A stretch of DNA of 64,000 bases, taken from assembly GCF_900215205.1 (NCBI RefSeq), contig NZ_OBDY01000011.1, forward strand, positions 186,001-250,000, given 5' to 3'. A model generated the notes under the pieces. It did not search any database and had not been told where the DNA came from. It saw only the letters and a program-made list of their open reading frames with translations. Positions within the stretch are counted from its first letter, which is position 1; every line of letters starts with the position of its first letter. Shown piece by piece: positions 1 through 8,772 of this stretch. This DNA comes from Paractinoplanes atraurantiacus. Its GTDB lineage: Bacteria; Actinomycetota; Actinomycetes; Mycobacteriales; Micromonosporaceae. Made by a program: the position numbers and the translations under genes.

Positions 1-806
1 TCCCTCTCGGCCAGGGCGGCACGGGCGGCGGCCTGGGTCAGCGCCGACAGGTGGTACGGCAGCCGCACGAGCTGCACGGCATCGACCACGTCGGACGAGG
101 CGGCCAGATAGCCCAGCCGGCCGCCGGCGAAGCCGAACGCCTTGCTCATCGTGCGGGTGACGACCAGCCGCGGGTGGTCGGGCAGCAGGGCCAGCGCGCT
201 CGCCGTGCCCGGCCGGGCGAACTCCGCGTACGCCTCGTCGACGATCACCATGCCGCGCGCCTTCTCGAGCACGGCGGTGATCACGTCGGGGTCGAGGGCG
301 GTGCCGGTCGGGTTGTTCGGCGAGCACAGGAAGACCATGTCGGGGTCGTGCTCGTCGAGCTGCGCGATCGCCGCGTCCGGGGTCAGCCCGAAATCGGGGT
401 CACGCAGGGCACCGATCCAGCGGCTGCCGACACCCAAGGTCAAGAGCGGGTGCATGGAGTACGACGGGCCGAAGCCCAGCGCCGTACGACCGGGCCCCGC
501 AAATGCCTGCAAAAGCTGTTGCTGCACCTCGTTGGAGCCGTTGGCGGCCCAGGTGTTGGCCGCGGTCAGACCGTGACCCAGGTACGCCGCGAGGTCGGTG
601 CGCAGCGCCACCGCGTCCCGGTCCGGGTAGCGGTTGAGGTCGCGCAGCTCGGCCTGCACGGCCTTGGCGATCGCGTCGACCACGGCGTCCGGCAGCGGAT
701 AGGAGTTCTCGTTCGTGTTGAGCCGCACGGCGACGTCGAGCTGCGGCGCCCCGTACGGCGTCTGGCCCCTCAGATCGTCCCTGATAGGCAGATCCTCGAT
801 GCTCAT
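1..806 (-). CDS. hisC: Histidinol-phosphate aminotransferase (3' end off window)
   Basis: Class II PLP-dependent aminotransferase that converts imidazole-acetol phosphate plus glutamate to L-histidinol phosphate in histidine biosynthesis. Reading leftward from the ATG at 806 gives about 268 residues before the window edge. Visible are the LNTNENSYPLP N-terminal motif, SPNNPTGT near residue 162, VDEAYAEF near 189 and the PLP-lysine motif TRTMSKAFGFAGGRLG (Lys about 222). The start ATG overlaps the hisD stop as ATGA, so the two are translationally coupled in a hisD-hisC operon. The C-terminus is missing only because the window ends. Confident on the family motifs and on the hisD neighbour. Confidence 0.95.
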   Translation of the reverse strand, partial: MSIEDLPIRDDLRGQTPYGAPQLDVAVRLNTNENSYPLPDAVVDAIAKAVQAELRDLNRYPDRDAVALRTDLAAYLGHGLTAANTWAANGSNEVQQQLLQAFAGPGRTALGFGPSYSMHPLLTLGVGSRWIGALRDPDFGLTPDAAIAQLDEHDPDMVFLCSPNNPTGTALDPDVITAVLEKARGMVIVDEAYAEFARPGTASALALLPDHPRLVVTRTMSKAFGFAGGRLGYLAASSDVVDAVQLVRLPYHLSALTQAAARAALAER

Positions 807-2113
807 CGCTCGAACCGCGCCTTCACAGCCTCACCGTGCGCGGGCAGATCCTCCGCGTTGGCCAGCGCGACCACGTGACCGGCGACGTCGCGCAGGGCGG
901 CCTCGTCGTACTCGATCACGTGAACGCCCTTGAGGAACGACTGCACGGACAGGCCCGACGAGTGCCGCGCACAACCGGCGGTCGGCAGGACGTGGTTGGA
1001 GCCGGCCGCGTAGTCACCGAGCGACACCGGCGACCAGGCCCCCACGAAGATCGCGCCGGCGTTGCGGACCCGCATGGCCCACTGCCGCGCGTCCCGCGTC
1101 TGAATCTCCAGGTGCTCGGCCGCGTACGCGTCGACGACGCGCAACCCCTGCTCGAGGTCGTCGACGAGCACGACGCCGGACTGGTCGCCGGCGAGAGCGG
1201 TCTGCACCCGGGACGCGTGCTTGGTGGCCGTGACCATCGTGAGCAGCTCGGCCTCGACCGCGTCGACCAGCGCCTCGGAGTCGGTGACGAGAACGCTGGC
1301 CGCGAGCGGGTCGTGCTCGGCCTGGCTGATCAGGTCGGCCGCGACGTGCCGCGGGTCGGCCGTGTCGTCGGCCAGAATGGCGATCTCGGTCGGCCCGGCC
1401 TCGGCGTCGATGCCGACGGTCCCCTGGAGCAGCCGCTTGGCCGCGGTCACCCAGATGTTGCCGGGCCCGGTGATCACGTCGACCGGCTCGCACCGATCGC
1501 CCTCGTCGACACCGTCCGACCCGTACCCGAGCATGGCGATGGCCTGGGCGCCGCCCACGGCATAGACCTCGTCGACCCCGAGCAGCGCACAGGCCGCGAG
1601 CACCCGGGCGTCGGGAAGCCCGTTGTTCTCCTTCTGCGGCGGACTGGCCACCACGAGGGCGTCGACCCCGGCCTCCTGAGCCGGCACGACATTCATGACC
1701 ACGGTGGACGGGTAAACGGCCAAACCGCCAGGAACATAAAGCCCGACTCGTTGTACGGGGATCCAGCGCTCGGTGACGGTCCCCCCGTCGACGACCTGGG
1801 TCGTGACGTCGGTGCGCCGCTGATCGGCGTGCACCTTTCGAGCCCGCTTGATCGACTCGAGCAGGGCGGCCCGCACGGCCGGCTCCAGGCTCTCCTCGGC
1901 GGCGGCGATGTCCTCCTTGGCGACACGCAGGCGCTCGAGGGTGACACCGTCGAACCGCTCGGTGGCCTCCCGGATCGCGCTGAAGCCATGCTGATGGACC
2001 GCCTCGACAACCGGTCGGATCCGCTCGACGGCCTGAGACACGTCGAGCTGGGCACGGGGCATCAGTCCACGGGGGTCCCGCCGGGAGCCACGCAGGTCGG
2101 TCCGTTTCAGCAC
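803..2113 (-). CDS. hisD: Histidinol dehydrogenase
   Basis: NAD-dependent enzyme that oxidises L-histidinol to L-histidine, the last steps of histidine biosynthesis. The 436-residue length is typical. Visible signatures are PGGLAVYPSTVVMNVVPA, the AGPTEIAILAD segment, DLISQAEHDPLA with a conserved His, and GSNHVLPT. The GTG start at 2113 lies six bases after a TAAACT hexamer, which suggests a leaderless transcript. Its stop overlaps hisC in an ATGA. It is the first gene of the his operon entering the window and is divergent from the LON-domain gene. Confidence 0.96.
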   Translation of the reverse strand: MLKRTDLRGSRRDPRGLMPRAQLDVSQAVERIRPVVEAVHQHGFSAIREATERFDGVTLERLRVAKEDIAAAEESLEPAVRAALLESIKRARKVHADQRRTDVTTQVVDGGTVTERWIPVQRVGLYVPGGLAVYPSTVVMNVVPAQEAGVDALVVASPPQKENNGLPDARVLAACALLGVDEVYAVGGAQAIAMLGYGSDGVDEGDRCEPVDVITGPGNIWVTAAKRLLQGTVGIDAEAGPTEIAILADDTADPRHVAADLISQAEHDPLAASVLVTDSEALVDAVEAELLTMVTATKHASRVQTALAGDQSGVVLVDDLEQGLRVVDAYAAEHLEIQTRDARQWAMRVRNAGAIFVGAWSPVSLGDYAAGSNHVLPTAGCARHSSGLSVQSFLKGVHVIEYDEAALRDVAGHVVALANAEDLPAHGEAVKARFER

Positions 2114-2119
2114 GGCCCA

Positions 2120-2125
2120 AGTTTA
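2120..2125 (-). promoter_or_regulatory. Probable -10 element of hisD (leaderless)
   Basis: On the minus strand TAAACT fits the actinobacterial TANNNT -10 pattern and ends six bases before the hisD GTG, so transcription would start at or next to the start codon. No good -35 is visible. The rest of the 288-bp gap (2114-2401) is C-rich on the plus strand, with two near copies of a 21-bp unit around 2250-2290. Inference from spacing only. Confidence 0.5.
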
Positions 2126-2367
2126 GGCTGCCCCTCCCGTTTCCCCCTAAGCGCCGCAGCCGGGCCCATGACGTGGGATAGCCCACCCTGCCCTCACCCA
2201 CCGCCCCACCCCTCGCTCGACCTCACCCCCCTCGCGCCAGGCCCACCTCCCGCGCGACCTCACCCCACCCCCGCGCGACCTCAACCCAACCCCCAGCGCG
2301 GGCCGCGCCACCCTGCCGCCGGGCGCATTCCCCTCCCCCGTGGCGCCTTTGTCTCGTTGGTGACGGG

Positions 2368-2395
2368 TTGACCATGGTCGGGCGACCGATAGGCT
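2368..2395 (+). promoter_or_regulatory. Promoter of the LON-domain gene (leaderless)
   Basis: TTGACC (2368-2373), a 16-bp spacer and TAGGCT (2390-2395) form a good sigma-A type promoter. The -10 ends six bases before the GTG at 2402, so the mRNA is predicted to be leaderless. No Shine-Dalgarno sequence precedes the GTG, consistent with that. Confidence 0.65.
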
Positions 2396-2401
2396 GAACT
2401 G

Positions 2402-3112
2402 GTGAGCAAGCGGCTGCCGGTGTTCCCGCTGGGCACGGTGCTGTTCCCGGGCCTGGTGCTCCCCCTGCACATCTTCGAGGAGCGCTACCGGGCGCTGGTG
2501 CGCGAGCTGGTGGCCGGCCCGGCCGACGACCCGCACGAGTTCGGCGTGGTCACCTTGCGCCGCGGCGCCGAGGCCCCCGCCGAGACGGTCACCTCCGACG
2601 GCCCGTCCGCGCCACCCCCGCCGATCACTTCGGACGACCTCTACCAGGTGGGATGCACCGCCGAGCTGCGCCAGGTGACCGAGCTGCAGGACGGCCGCTA
2701 CGACATCATGACCGTCGGCCGCCGCCGCTTCCTGATCAAAGACGTGATCCAGGGCGACGAGCCCTACCTGACCGCCGACGTCGAGTGGCTCCCCGACGAG
2801 TCCCCCGACGAGACAGCCGAGCTGCTGGCCCCACGAGCCTTGGCCGCCTTCCGCGCCTACTTGGAGTTGCTCCGCCCCGACTCCGAGGGCTTGGACGCGG
2901 TCCCCGCCGACCCGACGGTCCTCTCCCACTTGATCGCCGCCACGGCCCAGCTCACCACCGAGGAGCGCCAGTCCTTGCTGGCCGCCCCCGACACCGCAAC
3001 CCGCCTGCGCACAGAACTGAAACTCCTCAACCGCGAGTCAGGCCTCCTGGCCCGAGTCCGAGCCGTCCCGGTCCCTTTGTCCGACCTGGCCCGCCCCGCC
3101 AGCCCCAACTGA
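2402..3112 (+). CDS. LON peptidase substrate-binding domain protein
   Basis: A 236-residue protein consisting of the N-terminal substrate-recognition (LON/PUA-like) domain of Lon protease without the AAA+ ATPase or the Ser-Lys protease domain. The hallmark start LPVFPLGTVLFPGLVLPLHI is followed by FEERYRALV. The middle holds YQVGCTAELRQVTEL, then RYDIMTVGRRRF. Such stand-alone proteins are common in actinobacteria; their role is unproven and may be binding of damaged or client proteins. It is transcribed alone, divergent from hisD, and followed by 1 kb of repeat-rich spacer. The GTG start is chosen because it begins at the conserved N-terminus and sits right after a promoter. Confidence 0.9.
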   Translation: MSKRLPVFPLGTVLFPGLVLPLHIFEERYRALVRELVAGPADDPHEFGVVTLRRGAEAPAETVTSDGPSAPPPPITSDDLYQVGCTAELRQVTELQDGRYDIMTVGRRRFLIKDVIQGDEPYLTADVEWLPDESPDETAELLAPRALAAFRAYLELLRPDSEGLDAVPADPTVLSHLIAATAQLTTEERQSLLAAPDTATRLRTELKLLNRESGLLARVRAVPVPLSDLARPASPN

Positions 3113-3382
3113 CCGGCACCCCACCCACTCGCCCCGGCCCAAGCCCTCACCGGCCCCACCACCCGGCATCCCCAGCAACCCCACGCGCGTTCACCCACCA
3201 CCTCGCCCTGCCCGCACACCCAGCCGTCCACGCGCCCGCCGGTCGGCCAGGCCTGCTCGCGCGCTCAACCCGCCGGCCTGGGCCGCCCGCGCGCTTCACC
3301 CAGCCGCCCGGCCTGCCCGCACCCCATGCGTCTGCGCACTCATCTTCGATACGGCGAATCAACTGGGCGGCCCTCGCCCACG

Positions 3383-3640
3383 CTGCGGCGACTCCGAAGC
3401 GCGCCAGGCCGCGGCCGACCTGGCCACACGCCTTACCCCACCGCCCGGCCTGCCCGCACGACTTAACCCGCCGCCCGGCCTGCCCGCACGACTTAACCCG
3501 CCGCCCGGCCCGCGCGCGCGACTTACTCGTCTGCGCACCCACCCGCACTGCGGCGACTCCCAAGCGCGCCAGGCCCCGGCCGACCTGGCCACACGCCTTA
3601 CCCCGCCGCCCGGCCTGCCCGCGCGCCCACTCGTTCGGTC
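3383..3640. repeat. Imperfect duplication and 30-bp tandem repeat
   Basis: The spacer 3113-4118 holds no credible gene. An ~85-bp segment beginning at 3383 recurs with few changes at 3548 (offset 165). Between the copies, a 30-bp unit beginning CCGCCCGGCCTGCCCGCACG starts at 3441, 3471 and 3501; the third copy is diverged. The upstream part (3113-3380) is C-rich low-complexity sequence. Confidence 0.8.
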
Positions 3641-3735
3641 GTCTGTCGGTGTGCACCATCCGTCTCGGCGGCCTTTCGGCGGCTCGCGCGGAATCACCGC
3701 AGCGCGAAGCCGGTGGGAGACACCTCATTCCCAAC

Positions 3736-4050
3736 GAATTCGCCACAGCGCCCAGCCAGCGGAGGACCCACGAGATCACCGCAGCGCCCAGCCAGCAGAA
3801 GACCCCGCGAGATCACCGCAGCGCCCAGCCAGCAGAAGACCCCGCGAGATCACCGCAGCGCCCAGCCAGCAGAAGACCCCGCGAGATCACCACAGCGCCC
3901 AGCCAGCAGAAGACCCCGCGAGATCACCGCAGCGCCCAGCCAGCGGGGAACACCACCGCCTCAACGAGATCACCAGAACGCCCGGCCAGCGGGAAACACC
4001 CGTCCTCGACGAGATCACCACAGTGCGCAGCCAGCGGAAGACACCCAGGT
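3736..4050. repeat. 37-bp tandem repeat array
   Basis: Units beginning GAGATCACC start at 3772, 3809, 3846, 3883 and 3920, exactly 37 bp apart and nearly identical. A 36-bp degenerate unit precedes them at 3736. Looser 45-46-bp units follow at 3966 and 4011. There are no unique spacers between copies, so this is a direct tandem array and not a CRISPR. It lies between the convergent 3' ends of the LON-domain gene and the DUF2567 gene. Confidence 0.9.
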
Positions 4051-4118
4051 CCCAGCGAAATCGCCATAGCGCGCAACCGACAGTGAAGACCCGGCCATCC
4101 GAGTCGACGGCCGGGGCG

Positions 4119-5120
4119 CTAGTGGCGCGGTGGTTCCGCCGCGCTGCCGGTCGGGGTCTGGTCGGTCGGGGTGTGGTCGGTCGAAGCCGGGCCGGACCAG
4201 TCGTCGGCGTGCGGCGGGGTGTCGGAGTTGGGACCATAGCCGGGCCGGGCGCCGGGGACGTCCAGGTCGGGGTCGTTGGACCAGCCGGCCATGAGGGTGA
4301 GGGCGATCGCCGCCGCGAAAGCCGGCACGAGCATCGGGCCGAGAGAGTGGATCTCGGGCGGGGCCATGAAGGTGGAGCCCCGCTGGGCCGTCTCGCGCCA
4401 CTGCTCGTAGTCGCTCCGGCCGATCATCTCGCCGAGCCAAGGTGCGACCAGATATCCCGCGCCGAGCGCGCCCGCCACGATGCCGGCCAGCAGGAACGGC
4501 CCGCGGTCGCGGCGCAGCAGGAGCCAGGCCCCGATCGCCACGATCAGCCCGAAGCCCAACCCGAGCAGCGTGAACCAGCCGTCCGCCGCGATGTACTCCT
4601 CAGGCGACGGATCGTTGACCGCGAGGTCGCCCTGCCCGATGCCGATCATCGGCACCGAAGGCGCGATCCACCGCCACAGCAGACCGAGCGGCCCACCAAG
4701 CACGAAAATCACCAAAAAGACCGACAAAGACACCACGAGGGTACGCCGCCACGGCCGCCGCGAGACTTCCCGAACGGCCCACTGCTCACCGGCCTCCGGC
4801 CCCGAGGAATGCGCGAGCCCGAACCCACCACCCGCCTCCGACCCGGAACCGGACCACGGCTGCGCCCCGCCCGGCGTCGGGGCAGGGGCGGACAGCGGCT
4901 GTGCGCCGCCGTCCGGCGATTGAGTGGGCGCCGACCACGGCTGTGCGCCGCCGTCCGGCGACGGGGTCGGCGCCGGCCACGGCTGTGTGCCGCCGCTCGG
5001 GGAACCGGGCCAGGCCGGGGCCTCGTAGCCTGCCGGAGTGCCGGCGGCCGGGGCGGCCGTCGGGTCGGGCGGGGGTGGGCCGGGCTGATTCTGGTGCGCC
5101 GGTTCCTGACTCGCGTTCAC
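4119..5120 (-). CDS. DUF2567-type four-helix membrane protein
   Basis: A 333-residue protein. Residues 1-130 are a Pro/Ala/Gly-rich, probably disordered cytoplasmic tail with near-repeats such as PSPDGGAQPWSAPTQSPDGG. Four hydrophobic helices follow: VVSLSVFLVIFVLGGPLGLL, a segment around WFTLLGLGFGLIVAIGAWLLL, FLLAGIVAGALGAGYLV, and one around LVPAFAAAIALTLMAGW. A polar C-terminal tail ends the protein. The pattern fits the actinobacterial DUF2567 family, whose function is unknown. It lies 43 bp downstream of dnaE1 on the same strand and may share its transcript. Family assignment is from memory of the pattern. Confidence 0.75.
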   Translation of the reverse strand: MNASQEPAHQNQPGPPPPDPTAAPAAGTPAGYEAPAWPGSPSGGTQPWPAPTPSPDGGAQPWSAPTQSPDGGAQPLSAPAPTPGGAQPWSGSGSEAGGGFGLAHSSGPEAGEQWAVREVSRRPWRRTLVVSLSVFLVIFVLGGPLGLLWRWIAPSVPMIGIGQGDLAVNDPSPEEYIAADGWFTLLGLGFGLIVAIGAWLLLRRDRGPFLLAGIVAGALGAGYLVAPWLGEMIGRSDYEQWRETAQRGSTFMAPPEIHSLGPMLVPAFAAAIALTLMAGWSNDPDLDVPGARPGYGPNSDTPPHADDWSGPASTDHTPTDQTPTGSAAEPPRH

Positions 5121-5163
5121 CCTACGATCCTGCCAGGTTCTCCCCCGCGCCGTCCCGCTCGCC

Positions 5164-8100
5164 CTACGCGACCGCGGACGGGCCGAGGATCATCTTCAGG
5201 TCGGCTCGCAGCGCCGGTGTCGGCGCGACCCGGACCGCGCCCAGTCGCAGGACCGTGGTGCGGCTGCCGTTCTGCAGGTGGACGTGGACCTCCGAGTCGC
5301 CGGGGTGGCTGGTCAGAATGTCCTTCAGCTCGGACACCAGCGGCGGCGTGCACCGGGTGATCGGCATCGTCAGGATGATCGGCTTGCTGTCCGGGTTGTG
5401 GGTGACGTCGGGCAGCGACATGTCCATCGCCATGATGCGCGGGGTGTCGTCGCGCCGGTCGACCCGGCCTTTCACCACCACGATCGCGTCTTCGGCGATG
5501 AACTGGCCGATCACCTCGTACGTGTTGGGGAAGAACAGCGCCTCCACCCCACCGGCCAGGTCTTCCAGGGTGGCCGAGGCCCACGCGCGGCCCTGCTTGG
5601 TGATGCGCCGCTGCACTCCCGTGAGGATGCCCGCCAGCGTCACCACCTGGCCGTCGGGGACCGAGCCTTCCTCGTTCAGCGCCGCGATCGTCGTGTCGGC
5701 CGCGTTCTGCAGGAGCTGCTCGAGGCCGGCCAGCGGGTGATCCGACACGTAGAGGCCGAGCATCTCGCGCTCGAACGCCAGCTTGTCGCGCTTGTCCCAC
5801 TCGTCGTCGAGGATCGGGGGCATCGCCACCGTGGCCGCGCTGCCGCCCTCGGTGTCGCCGAAGGCTCCGAACAGGTCGAACTGCCCGGCCGCCTCGTTGC
5901 GCTTCACGTCGGCGTACGCGTCGATCGCCTCGGCGTGGACCGCGAGCAGGCCTTTGCGGCTGTGGCCCATCGAGTCGTACGCGCCGGCCTTGATCAAGGA
6001 TTCAATGGTCTTCTTGTTGCAGGCCACCGCGTCGACCTTGGACAGGAAGTCGTAGAAGTCCTGGTATTTGCCCTTGTCGTCGCGGCAGCGCCGGATCGCC
6101 TCGACCACGTTGTGCCCGACGTTGCGGACCGCGGCCAGGCCGAACCGGATGTCCTTGCCGACCGGGGTGAACGGGCCGGCCGACTCGTTGACGTCGGGCG
6201 GCAGGACCTGGATGCCCATGCGCCGGCACTCGGCCAGGTACATCGCCATCTTGTCCTTGTCATCGCCCACGCTGGTGAGCAGACCCGCCATGTATTCGGC
6301 CGGGTAGTGCGCCTTGAGGTACGCCGTCCAGTAGGAGACCAGGCCGTACGCCGCCGAGTGGGCCTTGTTGAACGCGTAGCCGGCGAACGGCACCAGCACG
6401 TCCCACACCGCCTGGATGGCCTCCTTGGAGTAGCCGTGCTCCATGCAGCCCTGCTGGAACGGCACGAACTCCTTGTCGAGGATCTCCTTCTTCTTCTTAC
6501 CCATGGCGCGGCGGAGCAGGTCGGCCTGGCCGAGCGAATAGCCGGCGAGGATCTGCGCGGCGCGCTGCACCTGCTCCTGATAGACGATCAGGCCGTACGT
6601 GGGCTCGAGGATCTCGCGCAGCGGCTCCTCCAGCTCCGGGTGGATCGGGGTGATCTCCTGGAGCTTGTTTTTGCGCAGCGCGTAGTTGGTGTGCGAGTCG
6701 ACGCCCATCGGGCCGGGCCGGTAGAGGGCGAGGACGGCCGAGATGTCCTCGAAGTTGTCGGGTTTCATGAGGCGCAGCAGCGAGCGCATCGGGCCACCGT
6801 CGAGCTGGAACACGCCCAGGGTGTCGCCGCGGGCCAGCAGCTCGTACGCCTTCGGGTCGTCCAGCGGCAGCGCCAGCAGGTCGAGCTTTCTGCCGTGGTT
6901 GAGCTCGATGTTCTTGTTGGCGTCGTCGATGATCGTCAGGTTGCGCAGGCCCAGGAAGTCCATCTTGAGCAGCCCGAGCGTCTCGCACGTCGGGTAGTCG
7001 AACTGCGTGATGATCACGCCGTCGGCCGGGCGCCGCATGAGCGGGATGTGGTCGATGATCGGCTCGGCGCTCATGATGACGCCGGCCGCGTGCACGCCGG
7101 TCTGGCGGATCAGGCCTTCGATGCCGCGCGCGGTGTCGATCACCTTTTTGACGTCGGGGTCGGTCTCGTACAGCGTGCGGACCTCGCCCGCCTCGCCGTA
7201 GCGCTTGTGGTCCTTGTCGAAGATGCCCGACAGCGGGATGCCCTTGCCCATGACGTCGGGTGGGAGCGCCTTGGTGATCCGGTCGCCGACCGCGAACGGG
7301 TAGCCCAGCACACGGGCCGAGTCCTTGATCGCGGCCTTCGCCTTGATCGTGCCGAAGGTGGCGATCTGCGCGACCTTGTCCTCGCCCCAGCGCTCGGTCA
7401 CGTATTTGATGACCTCGCCGCGCCGGCGCTCGTCGAAGTCGATGTCGACGTCGGGCATCGAGATGCGCTCGGGGTTGAGGAACCGCTCGAAGATCAGGCC
7501 GTGCGGCAGCGGGTCGAGGTCGGTGATGCCCATCGCGTACGCGATCAGCGAGCCGGCGGCCGAGCCACGGCCGGGGCCGACCGCGATGCCGTTGCGCTTG
7601 GACCACTGGATGAAGTCGGCGACCACGAGGAAGTAGGCCGGGAAGCCCATCTCGATGATGACGCCGAGCTCGTACTCCGCCTGCGTGACGTGCGTCTCGG
7701 GGATGCCGCCGGGGAAGCGGGAGCGCAGGCCCTCGTACGCCACGTGGCGGAAGTACTCCTCCTCGGTGTAACCGTCGGGGATCGGGAACCGGGGCATCAG
7801 GTTCTTGAAGGTGAACATGCCCTCGGTGTCGACCCGCTCGGCCACGAGCAGGGTGTTGCGGCAGCCCTCGAGCCACGCCTCGGACGAGTCGACGGCGCGC
7901 ATCTGGTCGGCCGACTTGACGAAGTAGCCGGCGCCGTCGAAGCGGAAGCGGTTGGGGTCGGCGATGTTGCTGCCGGTCTGCACGCAGAGCAGCACGTCGT
8001 GGGCGGAGGCCTGCGCCTCGTGCGTGTAGTGGGAGTCGTTGGTGACCAGCGGCGGGATGCCGAGTTTCCTGCCGATCTCGAGGAGCCCGTCGCGGACCCG

Positions 8101-8697
8101 GCTCTCGATGGAGAGGCCGTGGTCCATGATCTCGAGGAAGTAGTTCTCCTTGCCCAGAGCTTCCTGGTACATCGCGGCCGACTTGAGCGCCTCGTCGAAC
8201 TGACCGAGCCGCAGCCGGGTCTGCACGGCCCCGGACGGGCAGCCGGTGGTGCCCATGATGCCCTCGGCGTGCTCGGCGATGATGTCGAAGTCCATGCGCG
8301 GGTACTTGCCGAGCTGGCCCTCCATCGAGCCGCGCGAGTTGAGCCGGAACAGGTTTTTCAGACCGACGGCGTTGCGGGCCCACATGGTCATGTGGGTGTA
8401 CGCGCCGTTACCGGAGACGTCGTCGCCCTTCTGCTCGGGGCGGCCCCACTTGACCCTGTTTTTCATCAGGCGGGACTCGGGCGCCACATACGCCTCGACG
8501 CCGATCACCGGCGTGACGCCGACGGCCTTGGCCTGCGTGTAGAAGTCGTACGCCCCGTGCATGTTGCCGTGGTCGGTGATGGCCGCGCCCGGCATGCCCT
8601 GGCGGGCCGCCTCGGCCAGCACTTCCTTGATGCGGGCAGCTCCGTCGAGCATCGAATACTCGGTGTGCACGTGGAGATGCACGAACGAGTCAGACAC
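5164..8697 (-). CDS. dnaE: DNA polymerase III alpha subunit (replicative)
   Basis: Catalytic subunit of the main replicative polymerase (DnaE1 class), 1177 residues, normal length. The PHP domain opens with HLHVHTEYS (residues 7-15). Active-site acidic residues lie in PDVDIDFDERRRGEV (415-429). GPGRGSAAGSLIAYAMGI is at 374-391. The helix-hairpin-helix region and the C-terminal OB fold (GQVVTLAGILTGVQRRITKQ) follow. It is distinguished from the DnaE2 encoded at 60.3 kb by its greater length and by the canonical DnaE1 N-terminus. A 75-bp gap separates it from the ParA-like gene upstream, so it may have its own promoter. Confidence 0.97.
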   Translation of the reverse strand: MSDSFVHLHVHTEYSMLDGAARIKEVLAEAARQGMPGAAITDHGNMHGAYDFYTQAKAVGVTPVIGVEAYVAPESRLMKNRVKWGRPEQKGDDVSGNGAYTHMTMWARNAVGLKNLFRLNSRGSMEGQLGKYPRMDFDIIAEHAEGIMGTTGCPSGAVQTRLRLGQFDEALKSAAMYQEALGKENYFLEIMDHGLSIESRVRDGLLEIGRKLGIPPLVTNDSHYTHEAQASAHDVLLCVQTGSNIADPNRFRFDGAGYFVKSADQMRAVDSSEAWLEGCRNTLLVAERVDTEGMFTFKNLMPRFPIPDGYTEEEYFRHVAYEGLRSRFPGGIPETHVTQAEYELGVIIEMGFPAYFLVVADFIQWSKRNGIAVGPGRGSAAGSLIAYAMGITDLDPLPHGLIFERFLNPERISMPDVDIDFDERRRGEVIKYVTERWGEDKVAQIATFGTIKAKAAIKDSARVLGYPFAVGDRITKALPPDVMGKGIPLSGIFDKDHKRYGEAGEVRTLYETDPDVKKVIDTARGIEGLIRQTGVHAAGVIMSAEPIIDHIPLMRRPADGVIITQFDYPTCETLGLLKMDFLGLRNLTIIDDANKNIELNHGRKLDLLALPLDDPKAYELLARGDTLGVFQLDGGPMRSLLRLMKPDNFEDISAVLALYRPGPMGVDSHTNYALRKNKLQEITPIHPELEEPLREILEPTYGLIVYQEQVQRAAQILAGYSLGQADLLRRAMGKKKKEILDKEFVPFQQGCMEHGYSKEAIQAVWDVLVPFAGYAFNKAHSAAYGLVSYWTAYLKAHYPAEYMAGLLTSVGDDKDKMAMYLAECRRMGIQVLPPDVNESAGPFTPVGKDIRFGLAAVRNVGHNVVEAIRRCRDDKGKYQDFYDFLSKVDAVACNKKTIESLIKAGAYDSMGHSRKGLLAVHAEAIDAYADVKRNEAAGQFDLFGAFGDTEGGSAATVAMPPILDDEWDKRDKLAFEREMLGLYVSDHPLAGLEQLLQNAADTTIAALNEEGSVPDGQVVTLAGILTGVQRRITKQGRAWASATLEDLAGGVEALFFPNTYEVIGQFIAEDAIVVVKGRVDRRDDTPRIMAMDMSLPDVTHNPDSKPIILTMPITRCTPPLVSELKDILTSHPGDSEVHVHLQNGSRTTVLRLGAVRVAPTPALRADLKMILGPSAVA

Positions 8698-8772
8698 CCG
8701 GGACCCCCTGAAGTTGTAGTGACCGACCGACTCTAGCGGGCGGCTACGACAAGAACGAGGGGGAAACGCGTG

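Noticed and set aside
3736..4050. CRISPR array
   Set aside because: Units are contiguous with no unique spacers and there are no cas genes nearby; it is a simple tandem repeat.
5278..8736. Plus-strand frame of over 1100 codons antisense to dnaE
   Set aside because: Mirror of a real gene in a GC-rich genome; the product is His/Val/Arg/Gly-rich without any family motif, while the minus strand is an unmistakable DnaE.
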